Positions 34,314-43,161 of a stretch of DNA of 64,000 nucleotides are shown here, piece by piece. This stretch comes from Treponema_B putidum (lineage in GTDB: Bacteria; Spirochaetota; Spirochaetia; Treponematales; Treponemataceae), in the NCBI RefSeq assembly GCF_007830595.1, contig NZ_VLLD01000010.1, one strand, 5' to 3'. Under the pieces are notes generated by a model. That model did no database searches. It was given only the letters and a program-made list of their open reading frames with translations, and was not told the DNA's origin. Each line of letters starts with the position of its first letter. The first letter of the stretch is position 1. The translations under genes were made by a program, and so were the position numbers.

Positions 34314-35933
34314 TTATTTTTTCTTTAAAACTAAAAAGTAAATTAAATTTACAATTAAACAAATTATAATTATAAGCAAGGCAATTACCGAGCCTATTTC
34401 ATAATAGCCGCTTTGAATTACATCGAACATAACAAGGGTTAAAACTTTTTGACTCGGGTATACTAAAAAAATAATTGAACCTATTGTAGTCATAGTCGTT
34501 GTAAATCCGTTGATAAAAGAAACGCCCAAAGCATTTTTACTTAAAGGAATAACGGCATCGGTAATTTCATTTATCCTTTTACCGCCTAAATCTCTGATTG
34601 AATTTAAAGTGTCGATGTTTATTTCTTCCATTGCCGCATTCCCTATCTTTGTAGAAAATGGCAGCTGTTTAAATAGTATATTTAAAACAACTATTGCTGC
34701 CGTTCCTGTAAGCATTAAGGGTTTTGAATTAAAGGCCAATAAATAACCGAGCCCGAAAAAAGTTCCCGGAATTATATAGGGAAGAGTTGCGGCAAAATCT
34801 ACAGCCTGCATTATTTTTATTTTTCTTATTTGTTTATAATAAGCGATAAGTAAACCGATTATGCTGCCTCCGCCTGCAGCGATAAGACTGTAGACTATAC
34901 TCCTTATAACCGTGCTTGTAATATGATCTCTTGTTTCTAAAATATTTGCAAAGGTAAAAATCATTTTTCCTTTTTTCATTTTTGTAAATGCGGACAATAT
35001 AATAGAAGAATATTGAATGCTTATCCATAATAAAAAGAAAACGGCAATTATGCTTATAAGATAAAAAAGAATTCCCTGCCTTTTTATTTCAATTTCAGAT
35101 GATGTTATGCCGTGGGAAGATATGGAAATATTTTTAAAACTTTTTTGATAAAGGATAAAAATAATAATTGCGGGAATTAAAAGAAGCACATTTATTGCGG
35201 AAGCCTTTCCCAAATTGCCTTGAGCTATTACCGCAAAATAGCTTTCAGTTGCAAGCACATTAAAAGAGCCGCCTATGATTGCAGGCGTTCCAAAGTCCGA
35301 TAAACTTCGCAAAAAAGTTAAGAGCATAACCGATTTGATTGCAGGAAAAAGGAAGGGAAGAATTATGTCGATAATTAACCGGTTTGTCTTTGCTCCGAGG
35401 TTGCGTGCACTGTCTAATTGGGATCTGTCCAAATTATTTAAAAAACCGATTAGGATTAAAGCCGCTAAAGAAAAATTACTCAAGGACTGCATCAGCACAA
35501 TGCCGGTAATTCCGTACGGGCTTTTTGAAATACCTAAAAGATAATAAGAAACAAGGCCTCTTCTTCCAAAGAGGTTTATATAACTTAGGGCGGTTACAAA
35601 TGGAGGACTTATCATTGTTACAGCCAAAATTAAAAATATAAGACGTTTTATTTTTTTAGGCATCAGATAAGAAAACAAGGCCGTAGTTATCCCTGCGATT
35701 GCAGTTAAAAGCGTCGTATAAAATCCTACCAATAGAGAGTTTTTTAGCAAGTGAAGGTTATTTTTAAACACGCCGTTAAAAAACTCAAAACTAAAATTTC
35801 CGTTTATGACAAGGCTTTCTTTAAACACATAAAAAAAAGGCATGGCTATGAATATAAAAATACCTAAAATTAAACTTAGTATGAGGATATAATCTATAAG
35901 GCCGTTATAATTTCTATTAAGCTGCTGTTTCAT
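34314..35933 (-). CDS. ABC importer permease, two-domain FbpB/ThiP type
   Basis: 539 residues, about 12 membrane segments in two homologous halves, each with the inner-membrane EAA-type loop: LDSARNLGAKTNRLIIDIILPFLFP in half 1 and NSIRDLGGKRINEITDAVIPL in half 2 (D/S-x3-LG-x6-I-x2-I/VxLP). Fused permeases like this serve ferric iron, thiamine or 2-aminoethylphosphonate importers. It is the first gene of a five-gene operon on the minus strand (permease, ATPase, glycosyltransferase, two exporter subunits). AGGATAA precedes the ATG. Confidence 0.87.
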   Translation of the reverse strand: MKQQLNRNYNGLIDYILILSLILGIFIFIAMPFFYVFKESLVINGNFSFEFFNGVFKNNLHLLKNSLLVGFYTTLLTAIAGITTALFSYLMPKKIKRLIFLILAVTMISPPFVTALSYINLFGRRGLVSYYLLGISKSPYGITGIVLMQSLSNFSLAALILIGFLNNLDRSQLDSARNLGAKTNRLIIDIILPFLFPAIKSVMLLTFLRSLSDFGTPAIIGGSFNVLATESYFAVIAQGNLGKASAINVLLLIPAIIIFILYQKSFKNISISSHGITSSEIEIKRQGILFYLISIIAVFFLLWISIQYSSIILSAFTKMKKGKMIFTFANILETRDHITSTVIRSIVYSLIAAGGGSIIGLLIAYYKQIRKIKIMQAVDFAATLPYIIPGTFFGLGYLLAFNSKPLMLTGTAAIVVLNILFKQLPFSTKIGNAAMEEINIDTLNSIRDLGGKRINEITDAVIPLSKNALGVSFINGFTTTMTTIGSIIFLVYPSQKVLTLVMFDVIQSGYYEIGSVIALLIIIICLIVNLIYFLVLKKK

Positions 35934-36034
35934 TAAATTATCCTATAAGTCTATATTATTTTTAATAAATTTACTAGTACATAATATAGTATAAATTTTA
36001 GGCGATTGATATAAGATACCCGTTTTACTTAGCC

Positions 36035-36063
36035 TTGACAGATCCTAAGTTTTGACTTAATAT
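36035..36063 (+). promoter_or_regulatory. Near-consensus promoter driving a decayed gene
   Basis: TTGACA (36035-36040), 17-bp spacer, TAATAT (36058-36063). Downstream, AAGGAG (36122-36127) precedes ATG 36137, but that frame stops after three codons (MAF). The rest of 35934-36187 holds no other feature I can support. Confidence 0.5.
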
Positions 36064-36187
36064 TAACTATGCTTGAGAGACTTTTAGCTTAAGTGGCAGC
36101 TATACCTATTTTTTAAATAGCAAGGAGAGAAAAACTATGGCGTTTTAGATCTACATGTAGAATTATTGTATGTAGTTTGTTTATAAA

Positions 36188-36352
36188 TTGCGTGAAAAAA
36201 TTTTTTCAGGATTTGGTAATCCTTGCAAGAATTTATTACAAGAACATTTGAGAGTTTTAACTATTAGGGATAATAATCATCCTTGTGCAAAAGAAATAAA
36301 AAAAGAGTTAAAACGGCTTAGAAAAATAAGTAAAAATACGGCTATAGCTTGA
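36188..36352 (+). pseudogene. C-terminal remnant of an unrecognised gene
   Basis: An open stretch of 54 codons without a start reads LREKIFSGFGNPCKNLL ... RVLTIRDNNHPCAKEI ... KELKRLRKISK then stop at 36350-36352. It has a protein-like composition (basic C-terminal helix, HPCAKEI). Upstream, a promoter, ribosome site and ATG are in other frames with early stops, so this looks like a small gene broken by frameshifts. A transposase tail is possible, but I do not recognise the family. Confidence 0.35.
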
Positions 36353-36378
36353 AAAAATTATGTAATACTTGCCGGCAC

Positions 36379-37530
36379 TTATTGATCGAAAATGACAATC
36401 TTATTCTTTCCTTCTTTTTTTGCTTTATATAGAGCTGCATCGGCTTCTCCGATAATATCCGTGATAGGTTTACCTTCTATTAATTTACTAATGCCGGCAC
36501 TGAAGCTGATTTGATGGTTTTGTAACTTGGATAAACAGCTTTTATTAAATAGTTCTTTACTTTCATTCATTAATTTTTCGGCAGTAGTTTTATCCGAGTT
36601 GATTACAATTAAAAATTCTTCTCCTCCATAGCGAAATGCTGTGAATACATCTTTTGAATACGACTTAAAAGTTTGTCCTAAGATTCTTATTACTTCATCT
36701 CCATATAAATGGCCGTAGTCATCATTAAGTTGCTTAAAATTATCAAGGTCTATCATTACTATGTATATTTCCTCTTTATACTCCTGTACCTTATTGATAT
36801 ATGTTCTAAAGGCAGCTCTGGAGTATAATCCTGAAAGATCATCTATCATCATACCATGCCAATATTTTTCTTTTTCTTGGAGAGTGTTTAGTATTTTTAA
36901 AAGTTGGATATCATTGTGATTAAGAATATATTTTGCAGTAATGTAGGATACAACGAGGATGCATTCCAGTACCATAAAGTCTAATATATAATTATTTGTT
37001 ATAACGTAGTCTCCATCATATTTTATTACAAAAACAGACAAGATGATCGCTGTAAAAGAAAAAACGGCCGTTATTTTTGTTACCTTTTTGTCATTATAAA
37101 CTGTCGATAAAAATATCATAACCAAAAAACCTGCATAAATCGTGACAAAGGCTTGATGAATCAAAATATAAATAAAGGCTTGAAATAATGAACTTAACAT
37201 TACAAAGTAATTTTTAGTTTTTGGATCATAATACTTTCTATTAAAAATTTTTGTTATAATATACAGCATAAAATTAATGATAAATGGAAATAGTGCAAAT
37301 TTAAGAAAATAATTACAAAAAGATGTATTTACTTGGGATTTACCAATAAAATAATAAGAAAGTTCAAGGCAGAATGCAATGATTATAATGATAAGCTGAG
37401 TTCTTATGTGAATAAGCCTGAATTGTGCCTGTAGTGAATTTATTTCATTATGTGCAATTTGAGCATTATTGTTGAAAAAATCATGTAGGTAATTTTTAGT
37501 TACATCATCATTAATGTCATGCCCATTCAT
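36379..37530 (-). CDS. Membrane-bound diguanylate cyclase (GGDEF)
   Basis: Makes cyclic di-GMP, which in T. denticola influences motility and biofilm. Residues ~35-200 contain about six hydrophobic segments (a membrane sensor). The GGDEF domain spans ~220-383: DDLSGLYSRAAFRTYI, metal-binding IDLDNFKQLNDDYGH and active site FRYGGEEF (GGEEF variant, functional in the family). There is no RxxD inhibitory site upstream of GGEEF. I choose ATG 37530 (AAGGA ~7 nt upstream) over GTG 37572. Confidence 0.9.
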   Translation of the reverse strand: MNGHDINDDVTKNYLHDFFNNNAQIAHNEINSLQAQFRLIHIRTQLIIIIIAFCLELSYYFIGKSQVNTSFCNYFLKFALFPFIINFMLYIITKIFNRKYYDPKTKNYFVMLSSLFQAFIYILIHQAFVTIYAGFLVMIFLSTVYNDKKVTKITAVFSFTAIILSVFVIKYDGDYVITNNYILDFMVLECILVVSYITAKYILNHNDIQLLKILNTLQEKEKYWHGMMIDDLSGLYSRAAFRTYINKVQEYKEEIYIVMIDLDNFKQLNDDYGHLYGDEVIRILGQTFKSYSKDVFTAFRYGGEEFLIVINSDKTTAEKLMNESKELFNKSCLSKLQNHQISFSAGISKLIEGKPITDIIGEADAALYKAKKEGKNKIVIFDQ

Positions 37531-37585
37531 ATTATTATCCTTATCAAAAAATTGAGTAATTAAATAGTGCACAAATTTTAAAAAC

Positions 37586-38920
37586 TTATTTTGCCCCCAA
37601 GGCGGCCATCGTTATATAATTATACGGTTTATTGAAGTGGGGCAAAAAGAAGATATCTAAAAGTTTTAGCTTGTCTATTGTAAGTTTTTCTTGAATAGCA
37701 AGGGAGAACATATGAATTCCCATAGACATATCATAGGTGGAAGCCATTTGAGCTCCGATTATAACCCTTGTTTTTTTGTTATACACAATTCTTAATTTTA
37801 CGGGAGGATTATCGTGTTCCATAAATTCGGGACGCTGCAAATCTTCAAAGTCTGTAAACTCCGCATCAATCCCCAGTTTTTTTGCACGTTCTACAGTAAC
37901 GCCGCTTGATACCATCTTCAAGTCATAAATGTTTATACCGTTAGAACCCTGAACGCCTATTCCTTCTAAAGAAATACCTGCAGCATTATAAGCTGCTATA
38001 ATACCGCTTCTTACTGCATTTGTTGCAAGAGCAATGTAGGACTGTTCACCGAGAGAGTTATCAAAAACCGTTGCACAGTCTCCTATTGCATAAACATCTT
38101 TTATGCTTGTTTCTTGTTTTAGGTTGACCGAATAAGCTCCGTTTTTAAAGGTTTGAAGTTTATCTTTTCCAAGTTCGGTATTGGGTCTAAAACCGATACA
38201 GACCACTACCATGTCGGCGGGATATTCTCCCTTGTCCGTAACGACGGCTTCTACCTTTGTTCTTCCTTTGATTTCTTGGACGAGCTGATTATACGCAAGT
38301 TTTATTCCGTGATCGCTTAAATTTTTATCCATCAAATCCGTGAAGGGTTTATCGTAATAGTTTGAAAGGCTTGACGGCATCGCATCAATGAGCACAACTT
38401 CTTTATTATGCCTTTTAAAGGCTTCGGCAAGTTCAACTCCGATGTAGCCGGCCCCTACGACTGCAATTTTTTTAATTTCAGGATTTTTTAGTTTTTTAAT
38501 AACTTCTTCGGCATTTTGAAAGATTTTTACCTGCTGAACATTTTCCAAGTCCATACCCTTAATCTTCGGCATTATAGGAACCGAACCTGTCGCAAGGATT
38601 AATTTATCATAGGATTCTTCGATAGGCTGAGAGCCTTTGACCGTGCCGTATACGATTTTTTTGTCAAAATCGATTCGCGTAATATCGGCTTCCATCGTAA
38701 CCTTAGCACCCTTAGCTTCCAGTTTTTCTTTATTGGAATAAAAAAGACCTTCTGGGCCTCTAATTTGATTACCTATCCATAGGGCCATTCCGCAGCCCAA
38801 AAAGCTGATATTGGTATTTCGGTCAAAGACCACAACCTCATTTTCTTTTGAAATATCCGTTAAAAAATTAATGGCCGATGTTCCGGCATGATTTGCACCC
38901 ACTACTACGATTTTGCTCAT
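37586..38920 (-). CDS. nox: NADH oxidase / CoA-disulfide-reductase-type flavoenzyme
   Basis: FAD enzyme probably reducing O2 to water with NADH, protecting an anaerobe from oxygen. N-terminal FAD loop VVVGANHAGTSAINFL; redox-active Cys43 in SFLGCGMALW; NAD-binding KIAVVGAGYIGVELAEAF; second FAD segment VYAIGDCATV; C-terminal dimerisation domain. Length 444 fits water-forming Nox. CoA-disulfide reductases share the layout, so the exact reaction is not settled by sequence. AAGGAG precedes the ATG by 6 nt. Confidence 0.88.
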   Translation of the reverse strand: MSKIVVVGANHAGTSAINFLTDISKENEVVVFDRNTNISFLGCGMALWIGNQIRGPEGLFYSNKEKLEAKGAKVTMEADITRIDFDKKIVYGTVKGSQPIEESYDKLILATGSVPIMPKIKGMDLENVQQVKIFQNAEEVIKKLKNPEIKKIAVVGAGYIGVELAEAFKRHNKEVVLIDAMPSSLSNYYDKPFTDLMDKNLSDHGIKLAYNQLVQEIKGRTKVEAVVTDKGEYPADMVVVCIGFRPNTELGKDKLQTFKNGAYSVNLKQETSIKDVYAIGDCATVFDNSLGEQSYIALATNAVRSGIIAAYNAAGISLEGIGVQGSNGINIYDLKMVSSGVTVERAKKLGIDAEFTDFEDLQRPEFMEHDNPPVKLRIVYNKKTRVIIGAQMASTYDMSMGIHMFSLAIQEKLTIDKLKLLDIFFLPHFNKPYNYITMAALGAK

Positions 38921-39027
38921 ATTTAACTCCTTCGCCGCCTTAAGGCGGATCTCTTATATTGTACACCTAAATTCTTATTTAGTATAGGGTGTATGTTAAT
39001 GATTATTTTTTACCGGTAAATTCAAAC

Positions 39028-39059
39028 AAAAAAAGACCCGCATTCACGGGTCTTTTTTT
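39028..39059 (-). terminator. Bidirectional Rho-independent terminator
   Basis: A7-GACCCG-CATTCA-CGGGTC-T7: perfect 6-bp GC-rich stem with A and T runs on either side. On the minus strand it ends the transcript of the 47-residue ORF before nox. Confidence 0.85.
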
Positions 39060-39111
39060 ATGGATGAATCTTTATATAAAGATTTTATGGCCTTAAATAG
39101 TTTTTACAAAA

Positions 39112-39255
39112 TTACATTGTAAAGTAATTGATACCTACATAAGCCTTCCAAACAAGGGGCTGTTCATTAATTTTTTCTTGCTGTGTTGATATTTCGGATC
39201 TTTGAGATGTACCGTTTTTTTTGTTTGACTTAATAAATTTTAATAATGTTTTCAT
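39112..39255 (-). CDS. 47-residue small protein, complete transcription unit
   Basis: ATG 39255 with AAGGAG 9 nt upstream; begins MKTLLKFIKSNKKNG and ends PLVWKAYVGINYFTM. It has its own TTGACT-17-TATATT promoter (39309-39337) and a terminator 52 nt after the stop, so it looks like a real monocistronic gene. The N-terminus is basic and helix-prone, the middle polar (SQRSEISTQQEKINEQ), and the C-terminus aromatic and hydrophobic. No membrane segment and no Cys. It could be a peptide precursor, a small regulator or a toxin; I do not recognise a family. Confidence 0.65.
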   Translation of the reverse strand: MKTLLKFIKSNKKNGTSQRSEISTQQEKINEQPLVWKAYVGINYFTM

Positions 39256-39308
39256 CTTTGCTTCTCCTTAAAGATATTGGCAGCTTTTTATCTGCTCTTG
39301 ATACATCT

Positions 39309-39337
39309 AATATACATTAAAATAAAAAAGAAGTCAA
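39309..39337 (-). promoter_or_regulatory. Promoter of the 47-residue ORF
   Basis: Minus strand: TTGACT (39332-39337), 17-bp spacer, TATATT (39309-39314); leader of ~45 nt. The rest of 38921-39427 holds only the small ORF and terminator described here. Confidence 0.75.
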
Positions 39338-39427
39338 GTAAATTTAAAAGAATTTTATGTATTTTTGTGTAAATTTAGAGAAATATTTGTAATTATTTGC
39401 GGTTTATTACGGTAATCTCTAAAAAAT

Positions 39428-40399
39428 CTACTCCCAATCTCCTGCAAAAATAACTTCCGGTTCAAGTAAAAAGCCGGTTTTATCTTTAACGTTTTTTTGG
39501 ACCTTTTCTATCAAAATTTTTACATCCGAAGCCGAAGCATCTTTTTTGTTAATTATAAAATTTCCATGCCAAGGAGCCACCTGAGCCCCTCCTTCACAGA
39601 GGCCTTTTAGGCCTGCATCTTCTATTAGCTTGCCGCTGGGCTGCCCGAATGTTCTGTTATTTTTAAATGTACTTCCGGCAGAAGGAGCCTTAAAATGCCC
39701 CTTTGAAATTCTATCTTGAATTTTCTCTTCGGTTTTGGCTGCAATTTCTTCCTTTATTCCATAAGTTAAAGTAAACACGGCAGAAATCACTATCTTTCGA
39801 TTGTTTCTAATCTCGGTACTTATGGGATTTTGTTGAAACGGTGAAACTTTATAGCCCCAATCGGAAGGATTGTATTTATATTCTGCAAATTCCGTTTTAC
39901 CATCATCGGCTAAGATATATTTTACTGATTTTAATCTATCCGAGATTGAAACATCATAACAGCGTGCGTTCATAAATACGGCTCCCCCGACGTTTCCGGG
40001 AAGACCTCCGAAACATTCCAGACCCGAAAGAGAATTTTTAACAGCCCATTTTGTAAGATTATCAGTGAGAACGCCTGCTCCGGCTCTTACAAAAATTTTG
40101 TTCTCGGATTCACCTATAATTTCTATCTTGTTTAAGTTTTTTAGGCTGATTAAAACACCCCTAAACCCCTTATCTGAGACAAGGATGTTCGCTCCGCCTC
40201 CTATTAACGAGACAGGAATTTTATTTTTGAGTAAAAAAATTAAGGCTTCTTTTAAATGTTCTTCGTTTTTGGGGCAAAAAAAAGCTTCTGCATTACCTCC
40301 GATTTTATATGCTGTAAGAGGTTTTAGAGTTTTATCGAATTCTATACTTCCCTCTTGAAATAAAGGGGTATTATGAAGTATACTAAATAAATTATTCAT
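39428..40399 (-). CDS. murB: UDP-N-acetylenolpyruvoylglucosamine reductase MurB
   Basis: NADPH- and FAD-dependent reduction of UDP-GlcNAc-enolpyruvate to UDP-MurNAc. FAD-binding features: LTAYKIGGNAEAFFCPKN, SLIGGGANILVSDKGF, GLECFGGLPGNVGGAVFMNA. C-terminal substrate domain: SAGSTFKNNR (catalytic Ser), SGKLIEDAGLKG, and final LEPEVIFAGDW with the catalytic Glu. 323 aa suits MurB. The -10 (TATACT) ends 8 nt before the ATG and no Shine-Dalgarno is seen. Divergent from cysS. Confidence 0.95.
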   Translation of the reverse strand: MNNLFSILHNTPLFQEGSIEFDKTLKPLTAYKIGGNAEAFFCPKNEEHLKEALIFLLKNKIPVSLIGGGANILVSDKGFRGVLISLKNLNKIEIIGESENKIFVRAGAGVLTDNLTKWAVKNSLSGLECFGGLPGNVGGAVFMNARCYDVSISDRLKSVKYILADDGKTEFAEYKYNPSDWGYKVSPFQQNPISTEIRNNRKIVISAVFTLTYGIKEEIAAKTEEKIQDRISKGHFKAPSAGSTFKNNRTFGQPSGKLIEDAGLKGLCEGGAQVAPWHGNFIINKKDASASDVKILIEKVQKNVKDKTGFLLEPEVIFAGDWE

Positions 40400-40407
40400 T
40401 TGATTTT

Positions 40408-40413
40408 AGTATA
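40408..40413 (-). promoter_or_regulatory. -10 element of murB
   Basis: Minus-strand TATACT, 8 nt before the murB ATG; no convincing -35. Suggests a leader of 0-2 nt. Confidence 0.45.
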
Positions 40414-40450
40414 TACAATTATAAATTAGATAACAAGATAGGGGGAACGT

Positions 40451-41929
40451 ATGAGCTTAAAATTACATAATACCTTGGGTAATAAAAAAGAAGAATTTAT
40501 TCCCATTCATGAAGGTAAGGCCGGAGTTTACGGCTGCGGGCCTACAGTATATGACTATGCACACATAGGAAACTTACGCACCTACGTTTTTCAAGATATC
40601 CTTGTTAAGACGCTAAGATTTTTAGGTTATGATGTTACCCATGTTATGAATATAACCGATGTCGGCCATCTGACCGATGATGAAGACTCGGGTGAAGATA
40701 AGATGGTAAAGTCTGCGGAAGAACGCGGAAAATCGGTGCTTGAAATTGCAGAATTTTATACGAAGGCTTTTTTTAAGGATACGGAAAGGCTGAATATCGA
40801 AAGGCCGGGTATTGTCTGCAAGGCCACCGAGCATATAAACGAAATGATAGAACTTATAAAAAGAATAGAAGCAAACGGACATACCTACATGGCCGGAGGA
40901 AATCTATACTATGATATTTCTACCTTTCCCAAATACGGAGAATTGGCAAATATAAAACTTGAAGACCTTAAAGCCGGTGCACGTATTGAAGTAGATAAAA
41001 ACAAGCGCAATCCTCATGACTTTGTTCTTTGGTTTACAAAGAGCAAGTTTGAAAATCAAGCCCTTGTCTGGGATTCGCCTTGGGGCAGAGGCTATCCCGG
41101 CTGGCATATTGAATGTTCGGCTATGAGCATGAAGTATCTGGGTGAACAAATCGATATCCACAAGGGCGGTATAGACCATATAAGGGTGCATCATACCAAC
41201 GAAATTGCCCAATCCGAAGGGGCGACGGGTAAAAAATGGGTAAACTATTGGCTTCATAACGAATTCCTTGTTATGAATAAGGGCAAAATGTCTAAGTCTG
41301 CCGGTTCTTTTATCATTTTAGAAGATGTTATCAATAAGGGTTTTTCGCCCCTTGACTACCGTTTTTTGCTTTTAGGCGGACATTACCGAAGTCAGCTTAC
41401 CTTTTCATGGGAAGCTATGGAAACGGCAAAAAACGGCCGAAAAAACTTAAATATGAGAGTTTCAAAGCTGATGGAAGACCTATCCGAAGCGAAAATTAAA
41501 GAATACGTGTCCTTGACAGGAACCCTTAACCTAAAAACTGCAAAAAGCATGATAGAAAATGAAAAAGCCCGCAGCTACTTTGATGATTTTGTTGCTGCAA
41601 TGGAAGATGACTTTTCTACTCCAAAAGCTCTATCGGAACTGCAACTTTTGATAAAGGAAAAGGATATTCCTAAAAAAGATGTGTTAACGGTTCTCGCAGC
41701 TATGGATTCTATCTTGGGTATCAAGCTGATAGAAGAATCTTTTAATATGCTAATGGATAAAGATTCTATTCAAATCGATGAATCCGAAATTCTAAAATTG
41801 ATAGAGGAGAGAGCTTCGGCAAAACTTGACAAAAACTATAAACTTGCTGATGAAATTCGGGATAAGCTAAAAGGCATGGGTATTATACTTGAAGATCAGG
41901 GCAATAAAACGATATGGAAAAAATTATAA
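40451..41929 (+). CDS. cysS: Cysteinyl-tRNA synthetase
   Basis: Charges tRNA-Cys with cysteine. Class I motifs: AHIGNLRTYV (HIGH) and NKGKMSKSAGSF (KMSKS). Zinc ligands: Cys in YGCGPTVYDY, plus WHIECSAMS and HHTNEIAQSE. C-terminal anticodon-binding helices include KLIEERASAKLDKNYKLADEIRDKL. 492 aa. AGGGGGA lies 6 nt before the ATG, unlike divergent murB, which has none. Confidence 0.96.
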   Translation: MSLKLHNTLGNKKEEFIPIHEGKAGVYGCGPTVYDYAHIGNLRTYVFQDILVKTLRFLGYDVTHVMNITDVGHLTDDEDSGEDKMVKSAEERGKSVLEIAEFYTKAFFKDTERLNIERPGIVCKATEHINEMIELIKRIEANGHTYMAGGNLYYDISTFPKYGELANIKLEDLKAGARIEVDKNKRNPHDFVLWFTKSKFENQALVWDSPWGRGYPGWHIECSAMSMKYLGEQIDIHKGGIDHIRVHHTNEIAQSEGATGKKWVNYWLHNEFLVMNKGKMSKSAGSFIILEDVINKGFSPLDYRFLLLGGHYRSQLTFSWEAMETAKNGRKNLNMRVSKLMEDLSEAKIKEYVSLTGTLNLKTAKSMIENEKARSYFDDFVAAMEDDFSTPKALSELQLLIKEKDIPKKDVLTVLAAMDSILGIKLIEESFNMLMDKDSIQIDESEILKLIEERASAKLDKNYKLADEIRDKLKGMGIILEDQGNKTIWKKL

Positions 41930-41972
41930 ATTGATATGTTTTTTATAAAACTGTAACATTTTGGAGTTAAGG

Positions 41973-42515
41973 ATGTTTAAAGAGAAAGGCGCTTTGAGGG
42001 CTTTATCGGATGATGATTTCAGATCGATATATGAGGCTCTCATGCCTGTTATTTATAAAGTAGCCTACAATATAGTCAGAGAAGGAGATATAGCCGAAGA
42101 TATCTGCCATGATTCTTTGATAAAAATGACCGAAAAAAAGATGGAATTCCCGTCTATGGATGATGCTAAATACTGGCTTATTAGGGTTACGCGGAATGCA
42201 TCGCTTAATTATGTAAAAAGGTGCGGTCGAGAACGAAAAGCTTATGCTAAAGCTCTAAAGGAAGATACCCGTAAGGTCGATACCGGAGAGGAGATAGTAC
42301 TAAAGCAAGAGTCTATAAATTCGGTTCAAGCCGCTCTTGAAAAATTGCCGAAAAATTTGAGAGCTGTTTTACAGCTTAAAGAATACGGCAGTTTGAATTA
42401 TAAGGAGATAGGCAGCATTCTTGGAATAAGCGAAGGTAACGTAAAGGTCCGAGTTTTTAGAGCTCGAGAACAATTAGCAAAATATATAGGAGAAAGCGAT
42501 GTCTACATGCCCTGA
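41973..42515 (+). CDS. ECF-type RNA polymerase sigma factor
   Basis: 180 residues. Region 2 (~25-95: VIYKVAYNIVREGDIAEDICHDSLIKM and YWLIRVTRNASLNYVKR) binds the -10. Region 4 (~120-175: ALEKLPKNLRAVLQLKEYGSLNYKEIGSILGISEGNVKVRVFRAREQL, given in parts) is the HTH for the -35. ATG 41973 has GGAG 7 nt upstream; the TTG at 41961 overlaps that site. It overlaps the anti-sigma gene by 17 nt, the standard ECF/anti-sigma layout. A TTGATA-17-TAACAT sequence lies at 41931-41959. Confidence 0.92.
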   Translation: MFKEKGALRALSDDDFRSIYEALMPVIYKVAYNIVREGDIAEDICHDSLIKMTEKKMEFPSMDDAKYWLIRVTRNASLNYVKRCGRERKAYAKALKEDTRKVDTGEEIVLKQESINSVQAALEKLPKNLRAVLQLKEYGSLNYKEIGSILGISEGNVKVRVFRAREQLAKYIGESDVYMP

Positions 42516-43161
42516 TAAAGATTTGTATTCAGTCTATGTTGATGGAGAATTAGAGTCCTCATGGAAAGAAAAAATAGAAGAACACTTGGCTTCTTGTGAA
42601 AAATGTAAGAGAGTGGTTGACTCATACAGAACAATAAGTTTAAAACTATCGGAAAACTCGTCTCCGGATTTGGATATTCAAGGCTCCTTTCTCAAACTTT
42701 ATGCGAAAAGACAGGATTGCTTAAAAAGGATGGAGATTAATAGAAATAAACCTACAAGTTGGATGTATAAATCAAATAAGATTCCTATTCCGGCATTAGC
42801 AGCGGCAGCTTTGTTTCTTTTTGTACTAACTCCTATTGTTGTGCTTAGTACACAAAAAAGTTTGACTCCGTCAGAGTCCGTTGCTGTTAGTGAATTTAAA
42901 TCCGCAGCCCCTACAACAGAAAATTTAAAATCGGTAAATAAATTTAAATTAAATGTTTCAAATATTTTCGGTTCAAATGAAAATGCTATTATTTTTGAAG
43001 GTAAGCCTCAAGAAATAAATCTAAGTAAATATGCAAATTTATATTTACCGCCATCAAATGAAACAAACTCTGATATATTAAATAAGAATATAAAAAACGA
43101 AACTTTATTTTTTGACTATACACATGGGATAACCGTAACTTCTTTTAAAAATGGGAAATAG
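42499..43161 (+). CDS. Zinc-finger-type transmembrane anti-sigma factor
   Basis: 220 residues. The N-terminal zinc-binding motif H-x3-C-x2-C is in EEHLASCEKCKRVVDSYR (ZAS-type domain that holds the sigma factor). One membrane segment at ~98-117 (IPALAAAALFLFVLTPIVVL), then a ~100-residue exported part with no recognised sensor domain. It overlaps both neighbours, so sigma, anti-sigma and the transglutaminase are made together. The likely signal is envelope stress or state. Confidence 0.87.
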   Translation: MSTCPDKDLYSVYVDGELESSWKEKIEEHLASCEKCKRVVDSYRTISLKLSENSSPDLDIQGSFLKLYAKRQDCLKRMEINRNKPTSWMYKSNKIPIPALAAAALFLFVLTPIVVLSTQKSLTPSESVAVSEFKSAAPTTENLKSVNKFKLNVSNIFGSNENAIIFEGKPQEINLSKYANLYLPPSNETNSDILNKNIKNETLFFDYTHGITVTSFKNGK

